Shown here: positions 1-13,190 of the stretch, piece after piece
Layout: every line of letters starts with the position of its first letter
How positions within the stretch are numbered: position 1 is the stretch's first letter
Assembly: GCA_030512295.1 (NCBI GenBank)
Contig: JAULSR010000007.1
Span: forward strand, 1,202,501 to 1,266,500
Direction: 5' to 3'
DNA from: Bombardia bombarda
Taxonomy: Eukaryota; Ascomycota; Sordariomycetes; Sordariales; Lasiosphaeriaceae
Length of the DNA stretch: 64,000 nucleotides
Made by a program: the position numbers and the translations under genes
Notes under the pieces: generated by a model
Database searches by the model: none
Told to the model about the DNA's origin: nothing
What the model saw: the letters and a program-made list of their open reading frames with translations, nothing else

Positions 1-366
1 CCATCATCTTTCGACACCAGCCTGCCGTTATTGGCGTAAATAGCTCGAGAAGCCGACTTTTAAGTAGATATGTTTCGTTCGGCCCGGGCGGTAGGTCGGT
101 AATAGGCTTTGGGCCGAAGGACAAGCTCGATTGGTTTGATGAAATGTCGCCGTTATCGAAAGGTGGCAATGGTGCCATCCTTGTAGTCTGAGGCTGAAGA
201 TGCTGAGATTGGCGTAGGTGAAGGTTTGCAGTAAGGCAGCCAAGTCTAAGCAACGAAACATGTGCATCGAGCCCCTCCGGTCTTGGCTTTACGTCTTCGT
301 TCAGGTCTCAAGCCCATGATCCATCCATCCTCTTCGTCGAGTTCGAGTTCGGGTCCAGGTACCAGA

Positions 367-388
367 GTCCAGGTCCAGGTCCAGGTCC
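367..388. repeat. GTCCAG hexamer tandem repeat
   Basis: GTCCAG is repeated nearly four times without interruption. It lies outside any supported gene. Confidence 0.85.
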
Positions 389-2171
389 ATATTCTGAGTT
401 GGGTCCAGGAATGTTGCCAAGGGCCAGGTTCGCACGTCGAGCGCAAGGGAATCGTGTGGCCAAGCAAGGTGAGGGTTGGGATGACGGGGAATAGAGGTCT
501 GGATTTGACTCCAAGGACAGCATGTGTTGCGCAATTTGAACTGACCTTTTGTAAAACAAATTCGTAACTCGTCCGATTTTTTCAAGCATCGACTCCAAAC
601 TTTCAATCTTCGAACTTCGTCTTCTTCGTCCAGCAACCAGCAACCCGTCGACTTCGTCTTCCTACTTCTCCAACAACAACCAAAAATAAGTTTACCGGGT
701 GAGGCGATTCAAAGAGCGATGCTGGGAGAAAGGGAGAAGGGAAGAGGAGGCGGAAGGGACGGGACAAGTAGGACGGGGAAGGAAGGGAGAGCGCTAGCTG
801 CTAGCAAGAGAGTCCGCGCGGGCGAGCCACAAAAAGAGGATGTGACAAGTGCGCGACTTGTGGTCACGCCAGACCTCCTCCGTCACTCCTGCCGTTTGTT
901 GGCCATCCGTGGCCGAGGCAAGGGGGATTGGCACTAGCCCATTCGCGAAAATGAAGTACCTTGCAGGTAGCTCTGGACGCGGCTTCCACTTTTCGGCTAG
1001 CAGGGCAGGCGGCGTGCTGACGGCCCTTGCTTCCCTAGTTGGTCTGGCTGGCTTTAACAGGCCCGAGGCAGGCTCGAGGCAGCGCCCTTTGTTCCCCCCT
1101 CGCGCCTTCCCCTCCTACCATCCAGCTAGGGCTCAAGCTCGAGGGCAGTGGAGACGATGGTAGGTCCTTCGATTGGATCCATGGATGCCTAGATTGGAGA
1201 GGGCAGCATCGCCCAGCAGAAGCTTGCGCACAGCATCCATCGCCTCCATCTTTTTGCCCAGCATAGCATCGCTCGCCATTCCCGCCATGTGCCTGCCCAC
1301 TGACGGAACATCTTGAGCTCGCAAACACGCTAAAAAAATCTCAAGAGCCTTGGCGAGCCCCAGGATGTCCACTCTTGGCTACGCGCCGCCACTCACACAC
1401 ATCTGTAACTTCCCAATCTCAACTCGAGTGACGGAGGCGACCAGCTGGAGGGTGGAGGTGGTCCCTGAAAGAGCTTGTGCGCCTGACTCGAGCTCGGAAA
1501 TATTGAGTGCACCGATCTGGAGACAGAGCCAGCTTAATATGTCGCCAGCTTAATATGTCGTGCCCAGCTTGACGGGAAGTCGGAATGAGGGAAATCCTGG
1601 GGCTGTAGCTTCCCGGGCGTGCTGGAGTTACATCTGTCAGCTCCCGTCCCCTTTTCCGCGCGCGCGCGCACTCAAGCAACACTCGGAGACTCGGCGTTTG
1701 CTGCTTGCTCTCTCGTGGTGCTGCTCTAGCTAGCCAGCCAGTACTCGAGACCAAGGATGCGCCAACACGCGCCCGCCAGGATACCTAGCCCTGAAGCGCT
1801 CTGGCTTCATCTCAAGTTGCGGCGCAAACCTTCTTGTCCCTCCTCGGTCCAAATGGCAAGCATCGGATAGCTCTCTCCTGGTGCTGTTCAAGCTCGAGCA
1901 TCGGGACTATTTCCCATTCGCCGTTTAGACCACACCGCTTCTGGCGATATTCTGGCAGCCGATGGCGGGGCAGCTGATCTGAGCTTCTCGGCCTGGCCCT
2001 GGACATTGGACAGGGAGGGCTGGGAAGCACGCACGCACGCATGCGCGCAGGGAAGCGACAAGGCAACAGGCGACTTCGACAGCGTCACGCCTTGCCTTGT
2101 TTTCGCCTCTATCCATGAACGGCAAGAGATCGATCGCAAATAGCGGAACCTGGGAGCGTTGGAAGACAGCA

Positions 2172-2206
2172 AAGCCAACAGAGCCAACAGAGCCAACAGA
2201 GCCAAC
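2172..2206. repeat. AGAGCCAAC nonamer tandem repeat
   Basis: About four copies of a 9-bp unit (AGAGCCAAC, the first copy starting AA) lie in intergenic DNA. Confidence 0.85.
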
Positions 2207-4078
2207 CTAGTGTGGAGACTTGCCAGGCAGACAGTTCACATCACAGCTGTGAATAAAATGTTTTCTTTTCTCCTACCTCTCTCTGCTCTACACACCTGTG
2301 ATCTCGCCGGTCGGACGCTGACATGTGCTCCGGAAATTTTTAGGATTGCGCACCCGGTGCACCCCGCTGCAAGAGACCCCTGTATTACACCTCGATCCCC
2401 CGTCTTCCTGCCCAATCATGCCCAACGCCCACCGTTCCACAAGCAACCCAGCACCCCCTCCCAGCGTGGGCAGATAATGGGGGAGTAGGAATTCCAGGCC
2501 GGGAGACTCAAAGCGGAACTGGGAGGCGACGAGAGACCAATCTTGCATCCGCAAAGGGTTGTCCCGAACCTCGTGGGCGGTTGGCGGCCAGCAAATTACC
2601 TGTGCAACCAGCACATGCAGCACGCTGCAGTCACTGGGCGGGCCCTGTCCGTTTGGCGGGATCTGGCCAGGGGAGCCGGTGGCAGGATGCCCAGAACTTG
2701 CCCAGAGCCTGGTGGTGATTATCCCAGACTGGGCGGATTGGGCCAACCAGGGCCACGCGAAGCGCGCGAGAGGACGACGTGTGACCCATTTCGGTTTTAA
2801 TATCCCACTTTTGCCAACGAAGAAGATGCATGGGTCGCATCGTGCATCTTGGTTGGTTTGACGTGGTGGTGTTTTCATGGCTCAATGCTTCGTGCCGCAC
2901 GACATGACATGCAAATCGCCTTGTCCTGGACCCTTTCTATTGTCTTTCAGCTCTGTTCGTCTTCAACAATAATATCCCCATCATCCCATGTCGAGTGACG
3001 AAGACCTCAAAAGTGATGGGAAAAGGGGCGATGAGGTCTGGAAGCTCGCCACCATATGCGCTTCGGCAGATGATGCCGTGGCGAGGAGGTGGCCGCCGTG
3101 ATGTCGACCACCCTCCATCGTATTACCGAGCCGTTGTCTCAGTTCAAAAGTTCTAGGCTTCATGTCTCTTCATCCCATTATTCAGCGAGTCATTTCAATT
3201 TGATATAGAATTTCTTTCGAAGGAAGAGATTGTCTTTTTCTGTCTTTGAGAGAAGCAAATGGGGCCCCTTCCACGGATAGGGCGGCTGCATCATGAGCGG
3301 AAAACCAATGGCGCCCCGTCTTGATTGGAAGCTTTACGTACAAAGATACCTACAACCTACCTACCTGCTGCTCACACTACCCCCTACGTGCAACATAAAC
3401 CGACCGACAGCTCGGTTCTTGCTCCGCGTAGCGGTCCGCCACATCCCGCCCGCCATTGGCCTATCATGAAAGCCAAATTCACAAGCTCGAGACAAGCTCC
3501 CTTCCCCTCTCTTGCCTCCTCTCCTGCTTCCGCTCCCTCTTTCAAATCTATAGCCGAACCCGGCCCTTGTCTCCCTAAACAGGACAGATTGTGTGAGAGT
3601 TTATCATATTGTCACTCGTCTGTCTTTGAGCTTCAATGATAGTTGTCGTTCAGTCGTTCGGTCCCTTTGGCTTATCGTCCCTTAGAGTAGATAAGAGCTC
3701 GTCTCTCTTCGGCTCATCAGATATACTGCACAATGCAGAGGACTTCACTTTCCCCCCCAACGACTCAATGTACTTCACTTGTACTGTTTAGTATCAACCA
3801 AGCTTGGGTATTACAAATATTTACCATTTCAAAACTGGCTATGTTTCCGTCCGCAGACTCGCTGCGCGTGAACCTATATCCCATGCCACTTCCACTCTCA
3901 CTTTTTCTTTTGCGCCTCAACGCCCATGCTTTGCTAGATATCTGACCACCAATGAGAACACTAACTCCTTGAAATGAATGACTCCGAAACAACAAAACAG
4001 AAAAAAATCTAACGTCTCTGGTATATCAACTGAACTGACTAACAGCGCCGTGTTGTGGGACTATATCTACCAAGGTCC

Positions 4079-6125
4079 TCACCACGCCGGCGGCGGTCCC
4101 GCCCTGCCTGCCTCTGCCGGATGATGCGCGTTCATGGCCGTCCCTAGGGGAACGTCGGTCGTGGGGGCAATCGACCGGCCCTGGGCCTCGACGATGTAGC
4201 TCACGCCGTCTTCTGACACGTAGGATGGCGGGCGCGGGGCTGTCGTCCCTCGAGCTCCTTCCCCGTGGTGACGGCGGGGGTCGCTGCTGTTGCTACTGCT
4301 GCTGCTGCTGCTGCCGCTGCCACTACCACTACTGCTGATATCGCTGCGGCTGGTGTTGCTAGCAGAAGATGGCAGCCCATCCTCGTCCATGGCGTCATCT
4401 TCTGCCGTTGGGTTCTGGTGGTTGCGCTGCCAGTAGATGCGGTTGGGATCGACCCTCTGTATTGTTCGAGATGCTGGTTAGCAGGCTGCCTTCTGGGATA
4501 GGAGAAACAATGGGGGAAAAAAAGAACAAAACATACCACGCTCTCCCGCCACAGCCCATACGCCGGCGGGCTGATCTTTGTCGTCTCACTCTCGATACCA
4601 GCTGCCTCCTCATCGCGGGCCATGACGACGCGGATCGGCTCGCGCGGGATGGCATACCCGCCGGGGCCGTACATTTGCGGGAGCTGCTGGGTCCGAGAAG
4701 ATGAGCTGTCGCCGTTCTTGCCTCTGACGATCATCATGCACAGCCGGATGAGGCCGTGGCAGAAGAAGATGGCGACGAAGAGGATGATGAGGATGATGAG
4801 CACGGTGAACTCGCTGCTGTTGATGTTTTTGGTGATTGAAAGGGCGAGGTCTGAGGGTGTTTTGGTTAGTATATGGGAATCCATGACGGGGTGATAGATA
4901 GGTGAGCGGAGGGGGGATAAAACTCACAAACAGTCAACAACAACGCCAGCAACATGCCCGACACGAAACAGCGCAGGATCTGGTTGCGCACCCTCCGCGA
5001 CTTGATCCACGGGAAGCAGAACAAAAAGTGCTTGGGCGGCGGGCCCTTTTTGCGATGGTGACGATGTCGTCTTTCTGTGGTGCTCGTCGACGTCTGTCCT
5101 TGTTGCTCGCGCTCTCGCTCGCGCCTCCTCTGCCGCCGTCTCGAATCCGGAACCGCCGGCGCCGGCGCCGCTTCATCCCCTGCAGCCGCAGCAGCAGCAG
5201 CTCGACGGGATCGGTTCAAGTTGGACCTATTAGACCGATGCGACCCGCCGCTGCCATCCCTGCGATGGCCCCGATGCTGCTGCCTCCTCTCCTCGCGCCT
5301 GCTGCTGTCCCTCTCCACGCCAGCGGCGGAAGCAGCGCGGACGGCGTTCTCGTCTTGGGCTTCTAGGTCAACGTCGTTGTCATCGTCGTCATGGTGTCGA
5401 TGGTGGAAATGCCGACGGCTCGCAGTGACGGCCGGCGCTGGCTCAGCGATGATGCCCACCCCTCCGCCGCCACCACCGTTACGCTGCGCAGCCGTCCCGG
5501 GCCTGGATGGAGGCCCATTCGACCCCTGGGTCCACGTGCGCGTGAGATTGGGCAGGTGCAGACGCGTGCTGGGAAGGGCCTGCTCGCCGATTCGGAAGCG
5601 CGGCGACTTGGGGCTCTCGATCCCGTTGTCGTCGTCGTCGTCGTCGTAGTCATAGTCTGCAACTGTAGTACCTGGGGCCCCACCGCCGTTGCGCGAGTAG
5701 TAACTGCTCGGGGGCCGTGCAGCAGCAGCGGCTGACTGCGGCTGCTGCTGGTTCTGACGAGTGTTGGTACTCCACGGCGAGCTGGCGATGCTGAAGAAGC
5801 TGGGGACGTTTGGGCGGAAGCGCGGCATGAAGCGGGACGAGGGCGTGGAGCGCTCAGTCATCTCTGCTGTCCGTGTTGTTGCCGGGCGGCGCTGGGCTTC
5901 GAGGTCGTCGTCGAGGACTACGGTGCGGGGGGAGAGGGGGGAGCGGTCGTCGTATTCTTGGTCGATGTGGTGGTGGTGGGAGGCGGCGGCTGCGGCTGCG
6001 GCTGCGGAGGGTTGACTGGCGTTGCCGTTGCCGTTGCCGCCCGACATCTCGCCGGCACGATTGCGGGAGAGGAAGTTGAAGCGGTCCATGTTGGGACGGG
6101 CGACGCTGCTGAAGGGGAAGTTCAT
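4079..6125 (-). CDS. two-span membrane protein with long low-complexity N-terminal region
   Basis: Three exons, 6125-4928, 4850-4537 and 4456-4079, join in frame to give 629 residues. Introns of 77 and 80 bp have GTGAGT and GTATGT donors and CTAAC branch sites. About 380 residues of low-complexity, Ala-, His-, Asp- and Arg-rich sequence come first, then a basic stretch (KSRRVRNQ) and two hydrophobic segments near residues 384-403 and 414-433. The first intron splits a codon inside segment 1. The tail is Ser-rich and ends with a short ordered-looking region (PPSYVSEDGVSYIVEAQGRS). The ATG at 6125 is preferred because the sequence from there starts cleanly; an in-frame ATG at 6224 would add 33 residues. 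The family is not recognised. The layout suggests a disordered cytosolic domain anchored by a helical hairpin, which is inference. Confidence 0.75.
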
Positions 6126-9107
6126 TGTTGGTCCTGGCTGGGTGGTGTTCGTCCAACAGCTGAACGATGGCTTCGAATTCGGGTACCGGACACGGTCCGC
6201 GCTCACCGAGGGCGTGTCTCTCAACGCAGTGGCGAGACTGGATCTGTGTGACGGTCCTTTGGTGCAGGTTCCCGATCACCATGTAAACATTCCAGGATTC
6301 TTCTCTCGGGTATGATATCTCCTCGTACAAACGAGCCGGCCAGCCAGATGGATGATTGGAAGAGAGAGACAAAAAGCGAAGGAAATTGAGATGTAGCGAA
6401 TGGATGTGATATCTTGTGGCGTTGGTTGAATGGAGCTCGATGGGCGTGTTGTGGGTTTCGTCTCGGGAAATACGGTAGAGAAGACAATTATTTCGTGCAC
6501 GCAACGCCGGCGTTGAAGGGCTACCTTTGACTCACAGAGCCAATTATAGATAGCTGTGCATGTAACTAAAAAAAACCACAATTGAATTGAAGGTACGGCC
6601 GTTTGAGATGAGGTCGAAAGTGGAGATGGAAAGTCGAGAGCGCAAGAGGCAGACAAACAAAACGGTCGACGACAGTTCCGAGACCCCGGGGGAAACAGAG
6701 AAACAAATACAAGGATGGGAGATGAAATTGGAATAAAAAGAGTGTTAGACAGACGCCAGAGAGATATCAATTGTGGCAGATGATGTCGTCCTCCACGAAC
6801 TGCAGCCACACCATGCTTGGGATGTTTTGGCTCGTCTGGGGAAATGGGTTGAGTGGTGGGAATGGGAGTGGGAGCGAGGAAGGTGAAAGGAGCCAAGCAG
6901 GGCCAGCCAGCCAACCGACGAACGTTCGGAACGACGCGAGCGAGTTGACGGTGACGGTGACTGGCAAGGATGTTGAGTGCAGGGACCAGATCTGGATTGC
7001 GGAGCTTGAGTCGACGAGGTTGCGTCGTGGATGATACCCGTTGGCTGCAGGGTGAAGGACTTGGGATGGATCCAGGTCAAGAGCACCAGAGCACCTGTAA
7101 AGACCGTTTCGATTTGATCAAAAAAGACAACACAAAAAAAAAAAAGCCAATTGATTAGCAACCACTTATTCCGACGACAGCAGACTTCCTCCAAAGCAGC
7201 CCCTACATACGGAGACAGGGGGCGCCTGCAGCGTGCACGAACTGAAGCTTTCTTCAGCCGCCGCCCGCCGAACAAATTACAACCAATGAACAACCTCCAA
7301 GCTTGCTTCTTCAGGACCGCACTGATGTTTCGGGTACCTGTATTGGAGAGTGTGGTGTGTCCGTGTTGCTGGATTCTCAATCCACGGACATCTCACCAGT
7401 CCACAAATAAGTTAAACAACAGCTGCAGAATGAATCCTCACGTCCCAGACGCTCTCGTAACTGCACCTCCAATTCGCAAATGATGCCTCTTTACGGGATG
7501 CATCATCCACATAGTGCATATCGTACCTTGCATCCACAGCCAGCCATCTAAACAGCAGTTGTGTCGTGTGCAGATATGCAATGCACCGCAACCGCGTCTG
7601 GGGATCGCGAAAGAAAGAAAGTGTCAGCGCCTTGGCTCGCTCTCGTAGCGATTCGTCGACAATTGTGCAGCGGCGGCAGCACGGTCTGGCGTGCCCCTGA
7701 AACGGGACAAATGGGGGTGAATGCTTATGCATGATTGGCTCACATGGGCTGTCGCATAATTGTAAAGTTGCAAGGAGGTGGGGGGAAAAAAGCAGGGGCC
7801 CAAGACGTGTTTCGGATTTTCAACCTCCAGCGCCCAGCGCTAGGGCTGGCTGGCTGGCAAATCAGATAAGCGAGGCAGTGGTCTGTCATTCGTCTTGAAT
7901 TGCCTTGTCGATGCGAATATTCACGATAAATCAAGTTGAATGGGTTTTAGATCATTCTTAATTCTTGGGCACTCCCAAGTCCAGTATCTCCGCAGTTACC
8001 AGGCTGGTGTTCGTCACGGAGAAATAAAATATCATGAGAATTGAGAATGAAATTAGATGCATCTCATCTTGCCGGGCTATTGGGGATGACAAACCTCAAC
8101 CGGCCACTAGTTGGCTTTCTGAAGCAGCTAGTCGCCGTCCCGGCGGCAACGGACCACCACCACAACGACGACAATGCCAACCCAAACCACCCAAACCACC
8201 CAAATAATCCAAATGCCATTCCATGCACCAAAGCAGACGAAATCTTGGTGCAGCACGGGGGAATGCTGGTCTCGGTTCTTTTTCTACCTGGGGAAGCGCT
8301 CATAACTGGGAAACATGATACTGTGGGTGTACATACGTGTGCGACAGCCCCATAAGGCGGCTCAGCCATTTATAATTCACTCCCAAGATACCTATGAGAG
8401 CCTTGCGGCTCCCACTGATCCGATATATAACCTGTCAATATGCTGCTCTCGCCCAAATTCAACCAGATATAGGTCAGACAAAGAGGACCGGCTTTCTCAT
8501 TTAGGCCTGCCTCGGCCCCCATCAATTATAGAACGCATAAATACTCGCGCATGCGCATGCCAAGCAAAGCCTCCAATCCGCAGGGCTGGGTATCTTTTTT
8601 TTTTTTGTGTCTGCCTTCCAGGTATCCCATCCACCATCCACACTGGCCAAGGTCGGATCCTTCATCAACCACCAACACCTGTCTGATGCGCGCTGGAAAT
8701 CCCGGCACCACCGGATCATCGACAGGGCCACCCCCTCCCTCCACAGTCCCTTGACACCATGGTCTGCCGAGCTTTGACCATGACCATAACCTCTCTTCTC
8801 TTCTCTTTCTATCAAATCTTTGTATTGTGTAGTATGCGGGCACTCAGCCTTGCCCCCGTGGCTCGTGCCCGCTTGCTGGTAGTGTATTACCGGGCGGCAT
8901 CGGCCGTCATAGGTGGCCAGCCCAAAATTCACAATATCCTGGGACGCAGCATCGACTTCTTTTAGTTGCTGCCCCGAGACAGGTTACACAGCCCTTCCAC
9001 CCGGCTGAGAAACAAAACGCCTAGGCTCGGCTCCGCGGCCCGGTGCTGGTCATCTCTACAAACTCCTTCGCCTAAGGAGTCGTCTTTAAAACATGCTTCG
9101 TCGTTCA
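6126..9107. other. intergenic region
   Basis: This is the 5' flank of the minus-strand membrane-protein gene and the 3' flank of the WD40 gene. Scattered short frames, including one of 106 codons on the minus strand at 7412-7732, carry no recognisable motif or splice support. A short Asn/His-rich tandem tract (CCAAACCAC units) lies near 8178-8215. I see no RNA gene. Confidence 0.5.
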
Positions 9108-10401
9108 TCACTTGAGCTCACCCAAGAGCATTGTCCGATCAGAAGACGCAGAGAGAACTGACACACACACATGTTAGCAAACCAATCATGATACAGAAAG
9201 CAAGTAAACAACGCCCAATAGCACAGCACTTACTGATAGGATCAGCTCCCGGCGCAAACTCAGCACAGTTGACCGTCCCCTTGTGCCCCGGCAGCTTGTA
9301 CAGCAGCTTCCCCGTATTGCTCCCCCAAATAACCACCGTCCCGTCGCCCGCGCCCACCGCAATCTTCCTCCCATCCGTATCCCAACTACCCTTGATCAAA
9401 TTCTGCTCCAGCCCCAGCGGCGCGCCGTCAAACGTCCGCAGATGCCGCTCGGCCGGCGCAAACGGCCTGATGTCCCACGTCCGCGCCGTCGAGTCCATGG
9501 CGTACGACAGCAGCTGCTGCGAGTCGGGCGACACGCGCAGCGTCGTGACCGTGTCCTGATGGCCCAGCATCGAATACACGACCGCTTTCTTCCGCACGTC
9601 CCAGACCTTGATGTCGTTGTCGATGCCGCCCGAGTAGATCTCGTTGCCGGCCTCGGAGATGGCGACGGCGGTGATGGGGAAGTCGGTCTCGATGTAGTCG
9701 GCCGCGTTCCTGGTGCGCGGGTCCCAGATGCCGATGGTGCCGTCGTCGCTGCCGCTGATGAGCAGCTCCTCGCCGCGCCGCGATATGTCCATCGAGTTGA
9801 TGACCTCTTCGTGGCCGACGTAGCGCCGGATGCGCGTGCCGGATGTCAGGTCCCAGCTGGCGAGGCGCATGTCGGCCGAGGCGGAGAAGAGGATCTCGGA
9901 GTCGCGCGACCACTGCAGGTCAAGGATGGCGCCCTTGTGGCCGGTGAGGACGCCGTAGTTTTGGCAGTCGCCGTAGGTTCGCCAGAGCACTGTGGGGGAG
10001 TTGGTTAGCGGTTTGTTTGGGGGTGCTGCTGCTGCTCATGACTGGGTGTCATAAGTTGCCCTGGTAGGGTGATGCGTACTGATTGTCCTGTCCATAGATC
10101 CAGAAGCTATTAGGTTCCCGCTCGGGTCAAACTTTGCCGAAAAGATCTCGCCCTCATGGCCTGACAGCTCCATCACCGGTGCTTGCAGACCGCTCGTTCG
10201 GGGTGCCTGTGCATGCCATGTCAGTTGTCATCTATCTCCAGTGGTCTCAAAGCGGTGAGGTAAACGCACCGCCTGTACCAGAGCACTGCTTGTCCCAGAC
10301 GCGCCGCGGGTGAGGGCGCGACTGGAGCCCACATTCTGCCGCTTCACCACCATTTGACCCCCGCTGGGGTCGTCTGAGGCCGGTCTCTTTTCCGAGGACA
10401 T
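9108..10401 (-). CDS. spf38: WD40 protein, U5 snRNP 40-kDa subunit (SNRNP40/Spf38 type)
   Basis: Four exons, 10401-10270, 10206-10080, 9989-9234 and 9157-9108, encode 354 residues, the usual length for SNRNP40. After a basic N-terminus (MSSEKRPAS) come seven WD40 blades. Visible signatures include SGHEGEIFSAKF, SASADMRLASWD, GSDDGTIGIWD, GGIDNDIKVWD and a final SASSDRTMLLGEL, a C-terminus typical of this family. The protein is a beta-propeller of the U5 snRNP that contacts Prp8 during pre-mRNA splicing, so it is expected in the nucleus. All introns carry GT-AG ends and the joins keep the WD repeats intact. The gene is divergent from bet3 across 542 bp. Other WD40 families are possible, but the termini fit this one best. 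Confidence 0.9.
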
Positions 10402-10943
10402 GATTTCTGTAGTTCTGCGAGAGGTATGTAATGATTCGGTCGAAAAGGCGGCAGCAATTGGACGTTTTCAGGGCGGAAATAGCTAGTACAGGGCTCGTTG
10501 ATGATGCGCGTTGCACGAAAATTGGACAGTCCAGGTCCCGAATTCGAGAACCTAAGGCTGGATTTTAGATTCCCCGCTTTCCGTCCTGGGATTGGATGCC
10601 TGGCAGCACGCTGGACCCGCCTGAAAGCTCCACCCTGAGCGGCGGGTCTGGTGGAGGAACGTAGCGCTGGTGGGGCTGACATCCCGCTCTTTATGAGCCC
10701 CTGTAACGCTGTGGGACAGGCGCGCGCAGCTCCGTGAGCTACTGACTGGCTGACCCGGCATAATTCCACCACCGCCTTCCAGTCAACGAACCAACGAATA
10801 CCAAATCCCATCATTCATTAACTGCGACGAGCTGGACTCTCTCTGCCCTTACACAGCATCACGCGCGCGTGCATGGTTGCATGAGCAGTATCCTCCCCAA
10901 CGAAAGCTCGTCCTGAGCTCCGCGCACGCGCGAATCTTCCACA
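10402..10943. promoter_or_regulatory. divergent intergenic promoter region between spf38 and bet3
   Basis: The start codons of two divergent housekeeping genes are 542 bp apart, so this segment must hold both promoters. It is GC-rich with CGCGCG tracts near bet3 and no obvious TATA box. The division between the two promoters is not visible. Confidence 0.6.
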
Positions 10944-11740
10944 ATGGCGGCAAGTAAGGCATCCCGGTTAGGGGAAGAGTAAGATATATCCCATCCGTAG
11001 CCTCCCCCTCCTACCTCTTTGTTAGTATGTATCGCTAACCTTCTGTGTCTTTTCTACAGGATCTGGAAGTAAGAACCACCAATCCCCTCCGCGACCAACC
11101 GGACATCCAAGACAGCAGCGCATGCTAACAGCCGAGCAAAGAACGAGGATAGACAAGGTCAACGCCGAGCTCGTCGTCCTCACCTACGGCACCATCGTCG
11201 CCCAGCTCGTCAAGGACTTTGACAGCGACTATGCCGAGGTCAACAAGCAGCTCGACAAGATGGGCTACAACATCGGCCTGCGCCTGATCGAGGACTACCT
11301 CGCCAAGTCCAACACGATGCGGCGGTGTTCGAATTTTAGAGAAACGGCAGAGATGATAGCCAAGGTAGGATCTGCCCTTCCCCTTCTCCTGGTGACTGCT
11401 CGACTGACATGTAATCTCACAAAAACAGGTTGGCTTCAAAATATTCCTCAACATCACGCCGACCATCACCAACTGGACGACCGACAGCAAGCAGTTCTCG
11501 CTCGTCTTCGACGAGAACCCCCTCGCCGACTACGTCGAGCTGCCCGACGACGGGCGCGCCCAGGACGAGCTGTGGTATTCGAATATCCTGTGCGGCGTGC
11601 TGCGGGGCGCGTTGGAGATGGTGCAGATGCAGACCGAGGCGCATTTTATCGGCGACGTGCTGAGGGGCAACGATACGACCGAGATGCGCATCAGTCTTAT
11701 ACGGTTTATCGATGACGAGTTGCCGCCAGAGGATGATTAG
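10944..11740 (+). CDS. bet3: TRAPP complex subunit Bet3 (TRAPPC3)
   Basis: Four exons, 10944-10978, 11060-11068, 11142-11364 and 11429-11740, give 192 residues. Exon 2 is only 9 nt and supplies EIWK across its two junctions, giving the family-typical start (RLGEEIWKTRIDKVNAELV). Further family signatures are LTYGTIVAQL, NKQLDKMGYNIG, FRETAEMIAKVGF and CGVLRGALEMVQMQTEAHF. Cys77, in the SNTMRRC context, matches the cysteine that lies in the acyl channel of Bet3. Bet3 is a core subunit of the TRAPP complexes, which act as Ypt1 exchange factors and tether vesicles at the Golgi. Introns are 81, 73 and 64 bp. Reading straight from exon 1 meets a stop after RLGEE, so both splices around the microexon are required. 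Confidence 0.93.
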
Positions 11741-13190
11741 GTTGGGATATGAGGGTGGGGTTGGGTATATGATTATCGAATCGCTTGCGGGACAGCGCAG
11801 ATGCGTCGTCGTCTTTGGACAGCATGGGGTTTGAGTGTTTCGGCTGGCGCAGTCACTGGTCTCACGTATCTGAGTAAGGGGTGGTTTCCCTCGTGCTCTG
11901 AAAAGACGCGCAAGGCCTGGGTGGCTCTGCGTCGAGCTCTGGTACTTTTCAGATGGACTGGCGCGGCTTTTTACGCAGACTTTGTACCTAAGCCACGGTG
12001 CGGATCGTTGCTCTCCACGGGGCGGAGCTGGATCGAAATCGAGGATTAACGGTAGAGCCCAAGGCCGGATCTATCCCGTCCGATCAATCGAGGGCCAGTT
12101 ACAACTCGCTGATGCGGCTCGTTTGCGAATTCGGGTCTTTCTTTTGGTCCATCGTTTCACAACGCAAATGCTATAAACATACCCTTGACCCATTCGCATC
12201 TATTGCAAACCGCTAGAAGATGACAGGATGTCGAGGCAACTCCCGAGCCGCCTTGTATCTTTTTTTTAACGACTTGCCTAACCCGCCGCCCTGGCCGTCT
12301 TTATGACTTTGGGACGAACAGTCTGAATTTTTTGCATTGATTCAGCACCTAAGTCAACCCAATCCCTTAGTTAGCAACCAATATGTTGCTGCCTGTTTTG
12401 CGAGCCACATCATGCTGTCAGCTTTACGGCGCGGTCCCGATACGACAGCCTCCTTCGCATTCGCAGCTGCAACTACAACCTAGGGTACAAATCAGCGGCA
12501 ACTTTATTTTTTCAAGCATGAGATTCAGTGTTCCATCGTTCTGGAACAATTCCGTGGCGTGGCCAGCGCTTGGTCTTCCTATCTGGCTCAGCAATCAGTA
12601 AAGCGATTCGCTACCATGACTGCGCCCCTGATCGCATCCATCAATTCGTCTTTCCAATTCCTTCAGGACTGGCGCTTCGCCTCGGCCATCGGCCAACAAC
12701 CTTTTCCACCGTCACCCGGTTGGTCAGAGACGGCTTAGACGCTCGCACAAGTTTGCCATCATTGTCAGTCACGATGCATCTTCTGATCAATAAATGGAGG
12801 CGGCTCGCCTCACTCGAGGCCGCAGAGCCGTTTGTTGCTGTGCTTTGTTTCAGAACCTTCGACGCAGACCCTCCGGTTTCTTTGTATACAAGCTTTCTTT
12901 GTGGAGGACCACGTGCAAACAAAAGTCAATCCCATTTTTGAACTCATAACCGAGCTTCTGGCCTGGGGATTTCCGAACAAACAGCACACTCTCAAAACAC
13001 AACCATGATTCACAACTCGACCTGTTCCCCTCCTGGAGCATCCATATATAGCATTATGGCGAACAGCCCGAGAAGCAGCCTCTTTGTTCTTCGTAGCATC
13101 CACGCCATACTGCCTCAAATCCCCATCCGCAGCCCAGAGCCAACACTCAAACCTCTGAACGAGAGATACATCAGCGCAAGGCACGCCAAC
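11741..13190. other. intergenic region
   Basis: This is the 3' flank of bet3 followed by about 1.2 kb without a supported gene. Two short plus-strand frames near 11801 and 12528 lack recognisable motifs. Confidence 0.5.

Larger units (their letters stand above)
1..4078. other. intergenic region, no supported gene
   Basis: I see no reading frame here with a recognisable domain or a convincing exon structure. The open frames are short, overlap one another on both strands and follow base composition. The stretch holds two small tandem repeats (367-388 and 2172-2206) and a CCTACCTACCTG tract at 3356-3367. The right end is probably the 3' flank of the membrane-protein gene ending at 4079. Confidence 0.5.

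Noticed and set aside
2288..2878. 196-codon minus-strand frame
   Set aside because: No recognisable motif, no splice sites and overlapping frames on the other strand.
7412..7732. 106-codon minus-strand frame
   Set aside because: Protein-like in places but without any homologous motif, exon partner or clear start.
9283..10008. 241-codon plus-strand frame
   Set aside because: It lies antisense to the WD40 gene and is a by-product of that gene's codon usage; no domain is visible.
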